NCBI RefSeq assembly: GCF_003173735.1
Contig: NZ_CP029551.1
Coordinates: 2,194,001-2,258,000 of the forward strand
DNA: 64,000 nucleotides
Direction of reading: 5' to 3'
DNA from: Methylobacterium radiodurans
GTDB lineage: Bacteria > Pseudomonadota > Alphaproteobacteria > Rhizobiales > Beijerinckiaceae
Shown here piece after piece: positions 47,118-56,712 of the stretch. Made by a program: the position numbers and the translations under genes. The notes under the pieces were generated by a model. It saw only the letters and a program-made list of their open reading frames with translations, did no database searches and was not told where the DNA came from. Numbering within the stretch: the first letter of the stretch is position 1; each line of letters opens with the position of its first letter.

Positions 47118-48485
47118 ATGACCGAGATCGTTGACCCCGTCCGGGTCGAGCCCTCCGTGCTGGCCGCGCTGCTCTCCGACGAGCGGGCGCCGGACATCGT
47201 CGAGGCACTGAACGCCGAGGCGCCCGAGGTCGCCGCCGCGATCCTGCTCGGTCTGTCCATCGAGCGGGCGGTCGAGGTGCTGGACCAGCCCGAACTCGCC
47301 TGCGCCGCCGACATCATCGAGATCCTGCCCCGCGACCGGGTCGCGGTCTATCTCACCGGCATGTCGGCCGACCGGGTGACGGACGTGTTCCGGGAGATCG
47401 AGGAGCCCGGCCGCTCGGACCTGCGCGCCCGGCTCGATGCCGAGACCCGCGGCGCGGTCGATCGCCTCAGCGCCTACGGCGAGGAGACGGTGGGCTCGCT
47501 GATGACCACCGAGTTCGTCGCCGTGCCGGGGAGCTGGACGGTGGCGCAGACTCTCGACCACATCCGGCAGGTCGAGCGGACCCGGGAGACGGTCTACGCG
47601 ATCTTCGTGCTCGACCCGCGCACGCGGACACTGACCAAGGCCGTGCCCCTGCGCCGCCTGATCGCGGGCGAGCCCGGGGACAGCGTGCTCGCGGTCGCGC
47701 CGGAGCGGCGCCCGCTGAGCGTGACGCCGACGGCGAGCCGCGAGGAGGCCGCGCGCCTCATCTCCAAGTACGACCTGCTGGCGCTGCCCGTCGTCGACGC
47801 GGTCGGCCACGTCATCGGCATCGTCACGGTGGACGACATCATCGACGCGATGGTGGCCAAGCAGACGCAGGACGTGCAGCGCTTCGGCGGCATGGAGGCG
47901 CTGCCCGAGCCCTACATGGAGATCGGCTTCCTCACGATGATCCGGAAGCGGGCCGGCTGGCTCTGCGCCCTATTCCTCTCCGAGATGCTGACGGCCTCCG
48001 CCATGCAGGGCTTCGAGGGCGAGCTGGAGCGGGCCCTCGTGCTGACGCTGTTCATCCCGCTCATCATGAGCTCGGGCGGCAATTCCGGCTCCCAGGCGAC
48101 CTCGCTGCTGATCCGGGCGCTCGCGCTGCACCAGATCCGCCTGCGCGACTGGTGGCGGGTGGCCCTGCGGGAACTGCCGACCGGCCTCGTGCTCGGCGCG
48201 ATCCTGGGGGCGATCGCGGTCGCCCGCATCGCGATCTGGCAGGAGGCGGGGCTCTACGATTACGGCCCGCACTGGGTGTTGGTGGCGGCGACCGTGGGCG
48301 CGGCGCTCGTCGGCATCGTCACCTTCGGCTCGCTCGCGGGCTCGATGCTGCCCTTCCTGCTCCAGCGCGTCGGCTTCGACCCGGCCACCGCCTCGGCGCC
48401 CTTCGTGGCGACGCTGGTCGATGTCACCGGGCTGGTGATTTATTTTTCGGTGGCGCTGGTGATCCTGCGGGGGACGCTGCTGTGA
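47118..48485 (+). CDS. mgtE: Magnesium transporter MgtE
   Basis: MgtE is an inner-membrane Mg2+ channel gated by cytoplasmic magnesium. The 455-residue protein has the N-terminal helical domain (about 10-125), two CBS domains (about 130-265) and a five-helix membrane domain (about 285-453) with the pore motif MSSGGNSGSQATSLLIRAL. GAGGCGAG precedes the ATG. It stands alone; the next feature is a tRNA gene on the other strand. Confidence 0.94.
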   Translation: MTEIVDPVRVEPSVLAALLSDERAPDIVEALNAEAPEVAAAILLGLSIERAVEVLDQPELACAADIIEILPRDRVAVYLTGMSADRVTDVFREIEEPGRSDLRARLDAETRGAVDRLSAYGEETVGSLMTTEFVAVPGSWTVAQTLDHIRQVERTRETVYAIFVLDPRTRTLTKAVPLRRLIAGEPGDSVLAVAPERRPLSVTPTASREEAARLISKYDLLALPVVDAVGHVIGIVTVDDIIDAMVAKQTQDVQRFGGMEALPEPYMEIGFLTMIRKRAGWLCALFLSEMLTASAMQGFEGELERALVLTLFIPLIMSSGGNSGSQATSLLIRALALHQIRLRDWWRVALRELPTGLVLGAILGAIAVARIAIWQEAGLYDYGPHWVLVAATVGAALVGIVTFGSLAGSMLPFLLQRVGFDPATASAPFVATLVDVTGLVIYFSVALVILRGTLL

Positions 48486-48499
48486 GGCGCTGCGGCGCG

Positions 48500-48586
48500 T
48501 GGTGCGGACGGCGGGACTCGAACCCGCACGGCCTTACGGCCGCAAGATTTTAAGTCTCGTGCGTCTACCGGTTCCGCCACGTCCGC
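48500..48586 (-). tRNA. tRNA-Leu, anticodon UAA
   Basis: On the minus strand the acceptor arms GCGGACG (48586-48580) and CGTCCGC (48510-48504) pair fully. The anticodon loop CTTAAAA gives UAA, read with stem CGAGA/TCTTG. A long variable arm (GCGGCCGTAAGGCCG type) marks a class II tRNA, and GGTTCGAGTCC forms the T arm. The CCA end is encoded at 48502-48500. It decodes UUA and, by wobble, UUG; UUA is expected to be very rare in this genome. Confidence 0.95.
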
Positions 48587-48633
48587 GCGGTCCGAGCGGT
48601 AGCCGGGCGCCGGGCCGAGATCAAGCGGGCCGA

Positions 48634-49815
48634 TCAGGCAGGATCCGGCTTCCAGCCGTAGAGCCAGGCGTAGCGCTCGCGCATCCCGTCTGGGCCGAGG
48701 CGGCGCATCACGAGGTCGCGGGCGAAGGCCGTCAGCGCGCCCGCGTGGTAGGTGCGGCCGTTGCCGCGGGCCGCGCGCTGGACGCGGGCGACGCGGGCGG
48801 CCCGCGCCGCCGCGTAGGCCGCCAGCGCCTCGGGCACCGGCCGGTCCGCGAGGCAGCGGGCGAGGACCGCCGCGTCCTCGATCGCGAGGGCCGCGCCCTG
48901 CGCCAGGAAGGGCAGGACGGGGTGGGCGGCGTCCCCCAGGAGCGCGACCCGGCCGCGGGCGAGCGGGCGCGCGACCGCGCGCTCGGCGAGCGACCAGACG
49001 AGCCACGAATCGGGCAGGGCCAGGAGTTCGCGCAGGGGGGCAGCGCAGCCGCGGAAATGCGTGCGCAGGACGGCGGGATCGCCGATCCGGCCCCAGTCGG
49101 CGTCGCTCTGCCGCTCGGGCACGATCGCCACCACGTTGAGGAAGCGCCCGCCGCGGATCGGGTAATGCACCACGTGCCGGCCCGAGCCGAGCCACAGCCC
49201 AGTCTCCTCGCCGCCGAACGCCTCGGGCAGCCCCTCGCGCGGCAGCACGGCCCGCCACGCCGCCATCTGGCCGAATCGCAGCGGCGCGGGGTCGAGCTGC
49301 TCGCGGATGCGCGAGCGCAGCCCGTCGGCGCCGATCGCGAGATCGGCCGCCACCACGTCGGTGCGCGCGTCGCCCGCGCAGGTGAGTTCGACGCCCTCCG
49401 GCGTCTGCGCGATGGCGGTGACGTCGCGCCCCACCATCAGGCGGATGTTCGGCCGCCCGCGCACCGCGTCGAGGAGCAGCGTCTGCAGGTCGGCCCGGTG
49501 GATCACGTAGTAGGGGGCGCCGTAGCGCTCGTGCGCGGCGCGGCCGAGCGCCACCGCGCCGATCCAGCGCCCCCCGTCGAGGGCGCGCACCACCACGCCC
49601 GGCGGCTCGCTCGCCGCCCGGCGGAGCGCTGCGGCGAGCCCGAGATCGCAGAGCACCCGGCTCGCGTTCGGCGAGAGCTGGAGCCCGGCGCCGACCTCGC
49701 TGAAGCCGGTCCGGCGCTCCACGAGGGTCACCCGGTGGCCGGCATCGTTGAGCGCGAGCGCGGCGGTCAGCCCGCCGATGCCGGCGCCGACGACGGCGAT
49801 GTCGAGCGCGGCCAC
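48634..49815 (-). CDS. FAD-dependent monooxygenase (UbiH/aromatic hydroxylase type)
   Basis: The 393-residue protein is a class A flavin hydroxylase. It has the dinucleotide motif VVGAGIGGLTAAL near residue 8, the DG motif IGADGLRSRIREQ, and the GD motif VALLGDAAHPVLPFLAQGAA that binds FAD ribityl. Relatives hydroxylate salicylate, 3-hydroxybenzoate, 6-hydroxynicotinate or ubiquinone precursors; the substrate cannot be told. GTG 49815 is the best start. It lies 17 bases after the zinc-ribbon gene on the same strand, so the two may form an operon. Confidence 0.87.
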   Translation of the reverse strand: MAALDIAVVGAGIGGLTAALALNDAGHRVTLVERRTGFSEVGAGLQLSPNASRVLCDLGLAAALRRAASEPPGVVVRALDGGRWIGAVALGRAAHERYGAPYYVIHRADLQTLLLDAVRGRPNIRLMVGRDVTAIAQTPEGVELTCAGDARTDVVAADLAIGADGLRSRIREQLDPAPLRFGQMAAWRAVLPREGLPEAFGGEETGLWLGSGRHVVHYPIRGGRFLNVVAIVPERQSDADWGRIGDPAVLRTHFRGCAAPLRELLALPDSWLVWSLAERAVARPLARGRVALLGDAAHPVLPFLAQGAALAIEDAAVLARCLADRPVPEALAAYAAARAARVARVQRAARGNGRTYHAGALTAFARDLVMRRLGPDGMRERYAWLYGWKPDPA

Positions 49816-49832
49816 GGCCGGCGCGGTCGCGG

Positions 49833-50108
49833 TCAGGCGGCCTTGTGGCTGCTGGCCTTGGGGTTGATGGCCTTGTCGTCCCAAAGGCAGGCCGGCGGGT
49901 CCGATTCGGTGGCCTTCAGGCCGGCGCGGTAGCGGTAGAGCGTCGAGCAGTACTGGCAGATGATCTCGTCGTCCGCGCCCATGTCGAGGAACACGTGCGG
50001 GTGGTCGAAGGGCGGGCGCGCGCCGATGCACATGAATTCCCGCGCGCCGACATGGATGACGGGGACGCCGAGGTCGTTGTGGAAGTGCGGAACCGCCTTG
50101 TCAGCCAT
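49833..50108 (-). CDS. Zinc-finger (zf-CHCC) domain protein
   Basis: The 91-residue protein contains a small zinc ribbon: a cysteine in FMCIGARPPFDHPH, histidines nearby, and a CQYC pair before STLYRY. This matches the zf-CHCC domain of the NDUFS6 type, which in mitochondria belongs to respiratory complex I. The bacterial homologues may play a similar part in complex I assembly. It starts at ATG 50108, divergent from map, and precedes the flavin monooxygenase. Confidence 0.82.
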   Translation of the reverse strand: MADKAVPHFHNDLGVPVIHVGAREFMCIGARPPFDHPHVFLDMGADDEIICQYCSTLYRYRAGLKATESDPPACLWDDKAINPKASSHKAA

Positions 50109-50333
50109 CTGCCGCCCTGCTGCTCGTGAGGGCCGCCGGCCCGATCCGCCGCCGCTTATGGGGTAAGCTCCGCGCCGCGCGCAAGTCTGGGCCGCCGGTC
50201 CGGCCCCGCGGCGCGCACGGGTGCCGCCCCGCTTGGCGGAACGGCCCCCGGCACCGTACATAGCGCAGGACACGGCGTGCAGGACGCCGCCCCCGCCCGC
50301 ATCCGTCGCCGAGCCCGCCGCAAAGCCCGCCCC

Positions 50334-51164
50334 ATGAACCAGCAAGACCAAGCCACCGCGCAGGGTGCGCGCCGCTCGCCCGAGGCCCCGATCCACGGGC
50401 CGGAGGGTTTCGAGGGCATGCGCCGGGCGGGCCGCCTCACCGCCGAGGCTCTCGACCTCCTGATGGAAGCGACCCAGCCGGGCGTCACCACGGAGGCACT
50501 CGACAAGCTCGCCTACGAGTTCGCGATGGACCACGGCGCCTACCCGGCCTCGCTCCTCTACCGCGGCTACCCGAAATCGATCTGCACCTCGATCAACCAC
50601 GTGGTCTGCCACGGCATCCCGAACGACAAGCCGCTGCGCGAGGGCGACATCGTCAACCTCGACATCTGCCTGATCCTGGACGGCTGGCACGGCGATTCGA
50701 GCCGCATGGCCTTCGTGGGCGAGGTGCCCCGCAAGGCCGCGCGCCTCTGCGAGATCACCTACGAGGCACTGATGCGCGGCATCGCGGCGGTCAGGCCCGG
50801 CGGCACCACGAACGACATCGGCCGGGCGATCCAGGACTTCGCCGAGGCCGAGCGCTGCTCCGTGGTGCGCGATTTCTGCGGCCACGGCCTGGGGCGCACC
50901 TACCACGACGCGCCGACCATCCTGCACTACGTCGAGGCGAGCTACGACGTGCCGCTGAAGCCCGGTCAGTTCTTCACCATCGAGCCGATGATCAATCTCG
51001 GGCGCCCCGCCGTGAAGGTCCTTGCCGACGGCTGGACCGCGGTGACTCGCGACCGCTCGCTCTCCGCCCAGTTCGAGCACACCGTCGCGGTCACCGAGGC
51101 GGGCTGCGAGATCTTCACGGTCTCGCCCAAGGGCCTGCACCAGCCCGTCAACCCGGGCGCCTGA
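50334..51164 (+). CDS. map: Type I methionine aminopeptidase
   Basis: Map removes the initiator methionine from new proteins in the cytoplasm. The 276-residue enzyme shows the metal and substrate residues in [48 protein letters not shown] and QFEHTVAV. The ATG at 50334 gives a normal type I length with a short N-terminal extension; the frame is open to 50277. radC follows after four bases, so they may be co-transcribed. Confidence 0.95.
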   Translation: MNQQDQATAQGARRSPEAPIHGPEGFEGMRRAGRLTAEALDLLMEATQPGVTTEALDKLAYEFAMDHGAYPASLLYRGYPKSICTSINHVVCHGIPNDKPLREGDIVNLDICLILDGWHGDSSRMAFVGEVPRKAARLCEITYEALMRGIAAVRPGGTTNDIGRAIQDFAEAERCSVVRDFCGHGLGRTYHDAPTILHYVEASYDVPLKPGQFFTIEPMINLGRPAVKVLADGWTAVTRDRSLSAQFEHTVAVTEAGCEIFTVSPKGLHQPVNPGA

Positions 51165-51168
51165 TCCC

Positions 51169-51927
51169 GTGCGGCGGCGCGGCCCCGATATGGTCGGCCC
51201 GCCCGATCCCGGGACCGAGCCTGAATCAGAAGCCCCGGCCGCGGGCGCCGGGGAGGCGCCGCACTATCTCGGCCACCGCGAGCGCCTGCGTGCCCGCTTC
51301 CTGCAGGCCGGCGCCGACGCCCTGCCGGACTACGAGCTGCTCGAACTCGTCCTGTTCCGCGCGATCCCGCGGCGGGACGTGAAGCCCTTGGCCAAGGCCC
51401 TGATCCGGCGCTTCGGCAGCTTCGCCGAGGTGGTGAGCGCCGAGCCGGCCAGGCTCGCCGAGGTCGAGGGCGTCAGCCAGGGCGTGATCACGGACCTCAA
51501 GCTGATGGAGGCGGCCGGGCGCCGCCTCGCCCGCGGCGCGATCCAGGAGCGCCCGCTCCTGTCGTCCTGGAGCGCGGTGCTCGACTATTGCCGCACCACC
51601 ATGGCCTTCTCGGCCCGTGAGGAGTTCCGGATCCTGTTCCTCGACAAGCGCAACCACCTCATCGCCGACGAGGTGCAGGGGCGCGGCACCGTCGATCACA
51701 CGCCGGTCTATCCCCGCGAGGTGGCGCGACGGGCGCTCGAACTCTCGGCCACCGCCATCATCCTGGCCCACAACCACCCCTCGGGCGACTCGGCGCCCTC
51801 GGCGGCCGACGTGCGGATGACACGCGAGGTGGTGAATGTGCTCGATCCACTTGGAATCATCGTGCACGACCACATCATTCTCGGACGCACCGGGCACGCC
51901 AGTCTGAAAGGGCTGAAGCTGTTCTGA
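51169..51927 (+). CDS. radC: RadC family JAB-domain protein
   Basis: The product has an N-terminal helix-hairpin-helix region (about 40-118) and a C-terminal JAB/MPN domain with the metal motif [14 protein letters not shown] (H201, H203, D207). Earlier called a DNA repair protein, its true activity is unclear; JAB proteins are usually peptidases or deubiquitinase-like. The start could be GTG 51169 (252 residues) or ATG 51190 (245 residues); neither has a strong ribosome site. It lies four bases after map. Confidence 0.88.
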   Translation: MRRRGPDMVGPPDPGTEPESEAPAAGAGEAPHYLGHRERLRARFLQAGADALPDYELLELVLFRAIPRRDVKPLAKALIRRFGSFAEVVSAEPARLAEVEGVSQGVITDLKLMEAAGRRLARGAIQERPLLSSWSAVLDYCRTTMAFSAREEFRILFLDKRNHLIADEVQGRGTVDHTPVYPREVARRALELSATAIILAHNHPSGDSAPSAADVRMTREVVNVLDPLGIIVHDHIILGRTGHASLKGLKLF

Positions 51928-52018
51928 GGTTGTAGCGCGTTCGAGACCGCGGGCCCCAGCGGATCCTTGGCGTGGCGCGCCTCTTGCCTCTAGCGTGCGG
52001 TATCTGGGAGGCAGCGCG

Positions 52019-53458
52019 ATGGCCGGTGTGGCGTTCGACGAGATGACGGGATTGAGCGGACCGGCCGCCACTGAGGCGGAGATCCGGAACGCCTACGGAC
52101 AACTGAAGACCTGGCTCGACACCACGCCCTCCGACCATTTCAACACCCGGCGCAGCCAGGCCGAGCTGCTGTTCCGCCGCATCGGCATCACCTTCGCGGT
52201 CTACGGCGACAACGAGTCGACCGAGCGACTGATTCCGTTCGACATCATCCCGCGGGTGCTCACCAAACCCGAATGGGGCTTCCTCGAGCGCGGGCTGAAG
52301 CAGCGGGTGACCGCGATCAACGCCTTCCTCAAGGACGTCTACGGCCCGCAGGAATGCATCAAGGCCGGCATCATCCCGGCCGACCTCGTTTACCGCAACG
52401 CGCATTACCGCATGGAGATGCGCGCCTTCCGGGTGCCGCACGACCTCTACGTCCACGTCGCCGGCATCGACATCGTGCGCACCGGCGAGAACGATTTCTT
52501 CGTGCTGGAGGACAATGCCCGCATCCCGTCCGGCGTCTCCTACATGCTGGAGAACCGGGAGGTGATGCTCAGGCTCTTCCCCGACCTGTTCTCGCGCCAC
52601 CGCGTCGCGCCGGTCGAGAACTACCCGGACGCGCTGCTGGCGACGCTGCGCAGCCTCGCGCCCGCTACCGCCACGCGCGACCCCACCTGCGTGCTGCTGA
52701 CCCCGGGGCGCTACAACTCGGCCTTCTACGAGCACTCCTTCCTGGCGGACAAGCTCGGCGTCGAACTGGTGGAGGCCTCCGACCTCTTCACCAAGGACGA
52801 CGTCGTCTACATGCGCACCACCGAAGGGCCGCGCCGGGTCGACGTCATCTACCGCCGCCTCGACGACGACTTCCTCGACCCTCTGGTGTTCCGGCCGGAT
52901 TCGGTGCTCGGCGTGCCCGGACTGATGAACGCCTACGAGCGCGGAACCGTGACCCTCGCCAACGCGGTCGGCACGGGCGTGGCCGACGACAAGGCGGTCT
53001 ACAGCTACATGCCGGAGATCGTGAAGTTCTTCACCGGCGAGGAGCCGATCCTGCACAACGTGCCGACCTACCGCTGCCGCGAGAAGGACGCCTTCGCGTA
53101 CGTGATGGACAACCTCAAGGACCTCGTCGTGAAGGAGGTCAACGGCTCGGGCGGCTACGGCATGCTGGTCGGCCCGCACGCGACGAAGCGCGAGATCGAG
53201 GAGTTCGGCCGGCGCCTGCGCCACGCGCCGGACGGCTTCATCGCCCAGCCGACGCTCTCGCTCTCGACCTGCCCGACCTTCGTGGCCTCGGGCGTGGCGC
53301 CGCGCCACGTGGATCTCAGGCCCTTCGTGCTCTGCGGCGCCGACGAGATCCGCATCGTGCCGGGCGGCCTCACCCGCGTCGCCCTGAAGGAGGGCTCGCT
53401 GGTGGTGAATTCCAGCCAGGGCGGCGGTACGAAGGACACCTGGGTGCTGGACGGCTGA
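52019..53458 (+). CDS. Circularly permuted type 2 ATP-grasp protein
   Basis: The 479-residue protein belongs to the DUF404/DUF407 (CP_ATPgrasp_1) family, amide-bond-forming ligases with a permuted ATP-grasp fold. It has family segments such as FVLEDNARIPSGVSYMLENR, LKDLVVKEVNGSGGYGML and a C-terminal SSQGGGTKDTWVL. GGGAGG at 52006-52011, seven bases before ATG 52019, sets the start. It opens a four-gene set with an alpha-E protein, a transglutaminase and an Anbu-type protease. The set has been proposed to make and process a peptide-like product. Confidence 0.88.
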   Translation: MAGVAFDEMTGLSGPAATEAEIRNAYGQLKTWLDTTPSDHFNTRRSQAELLFRRIGITFAVYGDNESTERLIPFDIIPRVLTKPEWGFLERGLKQRVTAINAFLKDVYGPQECIKAGIIPADLVYRNAHYRMEMRAFRVPHDLYVHVAGIDIVRTGENDFFVLEDNARIPSGVSYMLENREVMLRLFPDLFSRHRVAPVENYPDALLATLRSLAPATATRDPTCVLLTPGRYNSAFYEHSFLADKLGVELVEASDLFTKDDVVYMRTTEGPRRVDVIYRRLDDDFLDPLVFRPDSVLGVPGLMNAYERGTVTLANAVGTGVADDKAVYSYMPEIVKFFTGEEPILHNVPTYRCREKDAFAYVMDNLKDLVVKEVNGSGGYGMLVGPHATKREIEEFGRRLRHAPDGFIAQPTLSLSTCPTFVASGVAPRHVDLRPFVLCGADEIRIVPGGLTRVALKEGSLVVNSSQGGGTKDTWVLDG

Positions 53459-53546
53459 GTGCGCCGCCCCGCGCGACGAGAGAATCCTTCCAAGAGAACC
53501 CTTCCACGCGATCGAGGCCCCACCGGCCGAACCCAGCGAAGCGCCC

Positions 53547-54491
53547 ATGCTGTCCCGCACCGCCGACAACCTGTACTGGCTCTCGCGCTACGTCGAGCGC
53601 GCCGAGTTCGTCGCCCGCATCCTCGACGCGGCCCACCGGCTCGCCTCGCTGCCGACGAGCTACGGCGGAGGCGAGACCAACGAGTGGGCCTCCGCGCTCG
53701 CCTCCGCGGGCGATGCCGAGGCCTTCAAGGCCCATTACGACACCGTGAACAGCCACACGGTCTGCGACTTCCTGGCCTTCAGCCCGAAGAACCCGTCCTC
53801 GATCCGCACCTGCATCGAGACGGCGCGCGAGAACGCCCGCTCCGTCCGCACCGCGCTCACCACCGAGATGTGGGACGCGATCAACGGGGCGTGGCTGGAG
53901 CTGCGCTCCTACGAGGGCCGCGACCTCACGCGCGACGAGTTCTCGCGCTTCCTCGACTGGGTGAAGGGCATCTCGCTGACCTTCGACGGCTCGGCCTACC
54001 GCACGATGCTCCGGAACGACGCCTACTGGTTCACGCGGCTCGGCACCGCCATCGAGCGGGCCGACAACACCGCCCGCATCCTCGACGTGAAATACCAGAT
54101 CCTGTTGCCGGCAAGCGAGAAGGTCGGTGGCAGCCTCGACTACTTCCAGTGGACCACCATCCTGCGCGAGGTCTCGGCCTTCAACGCCTACCACTGGGTC
54201 TACCGGGAGAGCATCAAGCCGCTCCTGGTGGCCGACCTCCTCATCCTCAATCGGCAGATGCCGCGCTCCTTTGCCAACTGTTACGCGATGCTGGTGGAGC
54301 ATCTCGACCTGATCGCCGACGCCTACGGGCGACGCGGCCCGAGCCAGCGGCTGGCCAGCAACATGCTGGCGCGGCTGGAGGGCGAGGACATCGACCGGAT
54401 CTTCACCGCGGGGCTGCACGAGTTCGTGACCGCCTTCATCGCCGAGAACAACCGGGTCGGCCAGGCAATCGCCGAGCAGTATCTGGTCTGA
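53547..54491 (+). CDS. Alpha-E domain-containing protein
   Basis: This 314-residue, mostly helical protein is an alpha-E (DUF403) family member, recognised by the start LSRTADNLYWLSRYVERAEF and by RLGTAIERADNTARILDVKY. The family is almost always beside circularly permuted ATP-grasp ligases, but its activity is unknown. It lies 88 bases after the ATP-grasp gene and 27 bases before the transglutaminase gene, so the cluster is probably one operon. Confidence 0.9.
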   Translation: MLSRTADNLYWLSRYVERAEFVARILDAAHRLASLPTSYGGGETNEWASALASAGDAEAFKAHYDTVNSHTVCDFLAFSPKNPSSIRTCIETARENARSVRTALTTEMWDAINGAWLELRSYEGRDLTRDEFSRFLDWVKGISLTFDGSAYRTMLRNDAYWFTRLGTAIERADNTARILDVKYQILLPASEKVGGSLDYFQWTTILREVSAFNAYHWVYRESIKPLLVADLLILNRQMPRSFANCYAMLVEHLDLIADAYGRRGPSQRLASNMLARLEGEDIDRIFTAGLHEFVTAFIAENNRVGQAIAEQYLV

Positions 54492-54518
54492 CCGAACTGC
54501 CAACCGTAGAAGACCCGC

Positions 54519-55346
54519 ATGCGCCTCTGCGTCGTCCATGAGACCCACTACACCTACGAGCAGCCGGCCCGGAGCCTGATCCAGGTCCTGCGGCTGACCC
54601 CGCGCGACCACGATGGGCAGTATGTCCGGCGCTGGCGCATCGACACCTCGGTCGACGGGCGGCTGACCGAGCGCGAGGACGGATTCGGCAACGTCGTCCA
54701 CTGGTTCACGCCCGACGAGGCCGCCGACGCGCTCACCGTCCGGGTGACCGGCGAGGTCGACACGCTGGAGACACACGGCATCGTGCGCGGCGCGGTCGAG
54801 CGCCTGCCCGACCTGTTCTACCTGCGTGAGACCGATCTCTGCGTCGCCAGCCAGCCGATTCAGGACTTCGCCGAGCAGGTCCGGGACGCGGGCGAGCGCG
54901 CCGCTCTGCCGATGCTGCACCGCCTGCTCGCCGCGGTGCACGAGCGGGTCCGCTTCGCGCGCGGCCCGGCGAGCGCGGCCGTCACCGCCGCGAAGGCCTT
55001 CGAGGTGGAGCAGGGGGTCTGCCAGGACGTCGCCCACGTCTTCATCACGGCGGCGCGCCATCTGGAGATCCCGGCCCGCTACGTCTCGGGCTACCGCAAG
55101 CGGGAGGACGAGGACGAGGGCGCCGAGACGCCGCACGGCTGGGCGGAGGCGCTCGTCCCGGATCTCGGCTGGGTCGCCTTCGATCCCGCCCACGGCACCG
55201 GCACCTCGGAGCACTACATCCGCGTCGCCAGCGGCCTCGACTATCTCGGCGCCGCGCCGATCCGCGGCAGCCGCACGGGCGGCGGCACGGAGACGCTGGA
55301 CGTCACGCTCAAGGTGGAGCAAGCCCAGGCCGCCCGGCAATCCTGA
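54519..55346 (+). CDS. Transglutaminase-like cysteine peptidase
   Basis: The 275-residue protein has an N-terminal bacterial transglutaminase-associated domain (about 1-80) and a transglutaminase core with the Cys-His-Asp triad C168 (GVCQDVAHVF), H206 (PHGWAEALV) and D222 (FDPAHG). Members of this subgroup are thought to be peptidases or amidases rather than cross-linkers. It has no signal peptide, so it acts in the cytoplasm with the rest of the cluster. The Anbu-type gene begins 58 bases later. Confidence 0.9.
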   Translation: MRLCVVHETHYTYEQPARSLIQVLRLTPRDHDGQYVRRWRIDTSVDGRLTEREDGFGNVVHWFTPDEAADALTVRVTGEVDTLETHGIVRGAVERLPDLFYLRETDLCVASQPIQDFAEQVRDAGERAALPMLHRLLAAVHERVRFARGPASAAVTAAKAFEVEQGVCQDVAHVFITAARHLEIPARYVSGYRKREDEDEGAETPHGWAEALVPDLGWVAFDPAHGTGTSEHYIRVASGLDYLGAAPIRGSRTGGGTETLDVTLKVEQAQAARQS

Positions 55347-55404
55347 TTGCTGCCCCGTTCTCGAAACGCCCGCGCCGGCAGCGGGCGAGAAGCTGTGCCC
55401 GCTC

Positions 55405-56160
55405 ATGACCTACTGTGTCGGTTTGCTCGTCGAGGACGGGCTCGTGATGGTGGCCGATACCCGCACCAATGCGGGGCTCGACGACATCTCGACCTACCGC
55501 AAGCTGCACCACTTCAACGTGCCGGGCGAGCGCGTGATGATGCTGGCCTCGGCCGGCAACCTCTCGGTGACGCAGTCGGTGCTGAGCCTGCTCTCCGAGG
55601 GCGTGCCGGGCGAGGACGGGGAGCCGGCGACGAAGCTCGTCGAGGCGCCGACCATGTTCCAGGCGGCGCAGCTGATCGGACGGGCGATCCGCCGCGTGCG
55701 CGCCATCGAGAAGGCGGGCTTCGAGGCGGCGCAGATCCGTTTCTCGATCTCGCTCCTCTTCGGCGGCCAGATCGGCGACGAGCCGATGCGGCTGTTCCTG
55801 ATCTACTCGGCCGGCAATTTCATCGAGTGCTCGACCGACGCGCCCTTCCTGCAGATCGGCGAGCACAAATACGGCAAGCCGATCCTCGACCGGGCCGTGA
55901 AGTTCGAGACGGACCTCTACGACGCGCTGAAGGTCGGGCTCGTCTCGATGGATTCGACCATGCGCTCGAATCTCGGCGTCGGCCTGCCGCTCGACATCGC
56001 GGTCGCGCGCCGCGGCGCCCTGGCGCTGGAGGTGAACCACCGGATCGAGGCGGGCGAGACCTATTTCCACGACCTGCGCGAGCGCTGGTCGGCGGCTCTG
56101 CGGGCCGCCCACCGGGCGATCCCGCGCCCGCCCTACGGGCCGGCCCCGGCGGCGAAGTAG
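55405..56160 (+). CDS. Proteasome-type protease (Anbu / BPP family)
   Basis: The 251-residue protein is an Ntn-hydrolase related to proteasome beta subunits and HslV. The catalytic threonine would be T2, exposed after removal of Met1 (TYCVGLLVEDGLVMVADTRT). Anbu subunits form open helical or ring-like assemblies. ATG 55405 is fixed by the need to expose T2. It closes the ATP-grasp, alpha-E, transglutaminase cluster, a known genomic association whose substrate has not been identified to my knowledge. Confidence 0.9.
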   Translation: MTYCVGLLVEDGLVMVADTRTNAGLDDISTYRKLHHFNVPGERVMMLASAGNLSVTQSVLSLLSEGVPGEDGEPATKLVEAPTMFQAAQLIGRAIRRVRAIEKAGFEAAQIRFSISLLFGGQIGDEPMRLFLIYSAGNFIECSTDAPFLQIGEHKYGKPILDRAVKFETDLYDALKVGLVSMDSTMRSNLGVGLPLDIAVARRGALALEVNHRIEAGETYFHDLRERWSAALRAAHRAIPRPPYGPAPAAK

Positions 56161-56226
56161 CCCGCTACCGCACGGCCCCGTCCCGCGTTAAGCTTCGTTC
56201 CCGACGCGGAGTGCCGGGGGGACGCC

Positions 56227-56712
56227 GTGCGACGCCTGCTCAAATTCCTTCACACGATGGGGGCGATCGGGCTCATGGGCGCGATGGCCGCGCTCCTGGT
56301 GATGCTTGCCCACGCGCCTTCGCCCTCGGCGCTGGAGGGCTACGCGCTGATGCGCGGCGCGATGGGCGCGGTCGCGACCTGGATCTTCTTCCCCTCGCTC
56401 GCGCTGGTGCTGCTCTCGGGGCTCCTCGCCATCGCCTTCAACCGCGCCTTCCACAACGCGGGCTGGGCGCTCCTCAAGCTCGCTACCGGCATCCTGGTCT
56501 TCGAGTCCGGCTTCGTCGGCATCCTGGGGCCGATGCAGGAGGAGGCCCGGCGCAGCGCCGCCGCGCTCGCCGGCAAGGTCGATCCCGCGACGCTCGCCCA
56601 GTCGCTCGGTGCCGAGCGCGGCACGCTCTGGGTGATCCTCGCGGTCGCCACCGCCAACGTCGTGCTCGGTGTCTGGCGGCCCCGGATCATGCGGCGTCCC
56701 GCCAAGCCTTGA
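56227..56712 (+). CDS. DUF2269-like small membrane protein
   Basis: The 161-residue protein has four hydrophobic helices (about 10-30, 48-70, 80-103 and 135-152), with LKFLHTMGAIGLMGAM near the N terminus as in DUF2269 proteins. GTG 56227 is preceded by a G-rich stretch that can pair with 16S rRNA. Its last 26 bases overlap the convergent thiE end. Function is unknown; the family call is tentative. Confidence 0.68.
   Translation: MRRLLKFLHTMGAIGLMGAMAALLVMLAHAPSPSALEGYALMRGAMGAVATWIFFPSLALVLLSGLLAIAFNRAFHNAGWALLKLATGILVFESGFVGILGPMQEEARRSAAALAGKVDPATLAQSLGAERGTLWVILAVATANVVLGVWRPRIMRRPAKP

Noticed and set aside
46718..47134. Open frames on both strands between pqqA and mgtE
   Set aside because: They overlap the pqqA promoter or the mgtE start and are Arg/Pro-rich; no coding signal.
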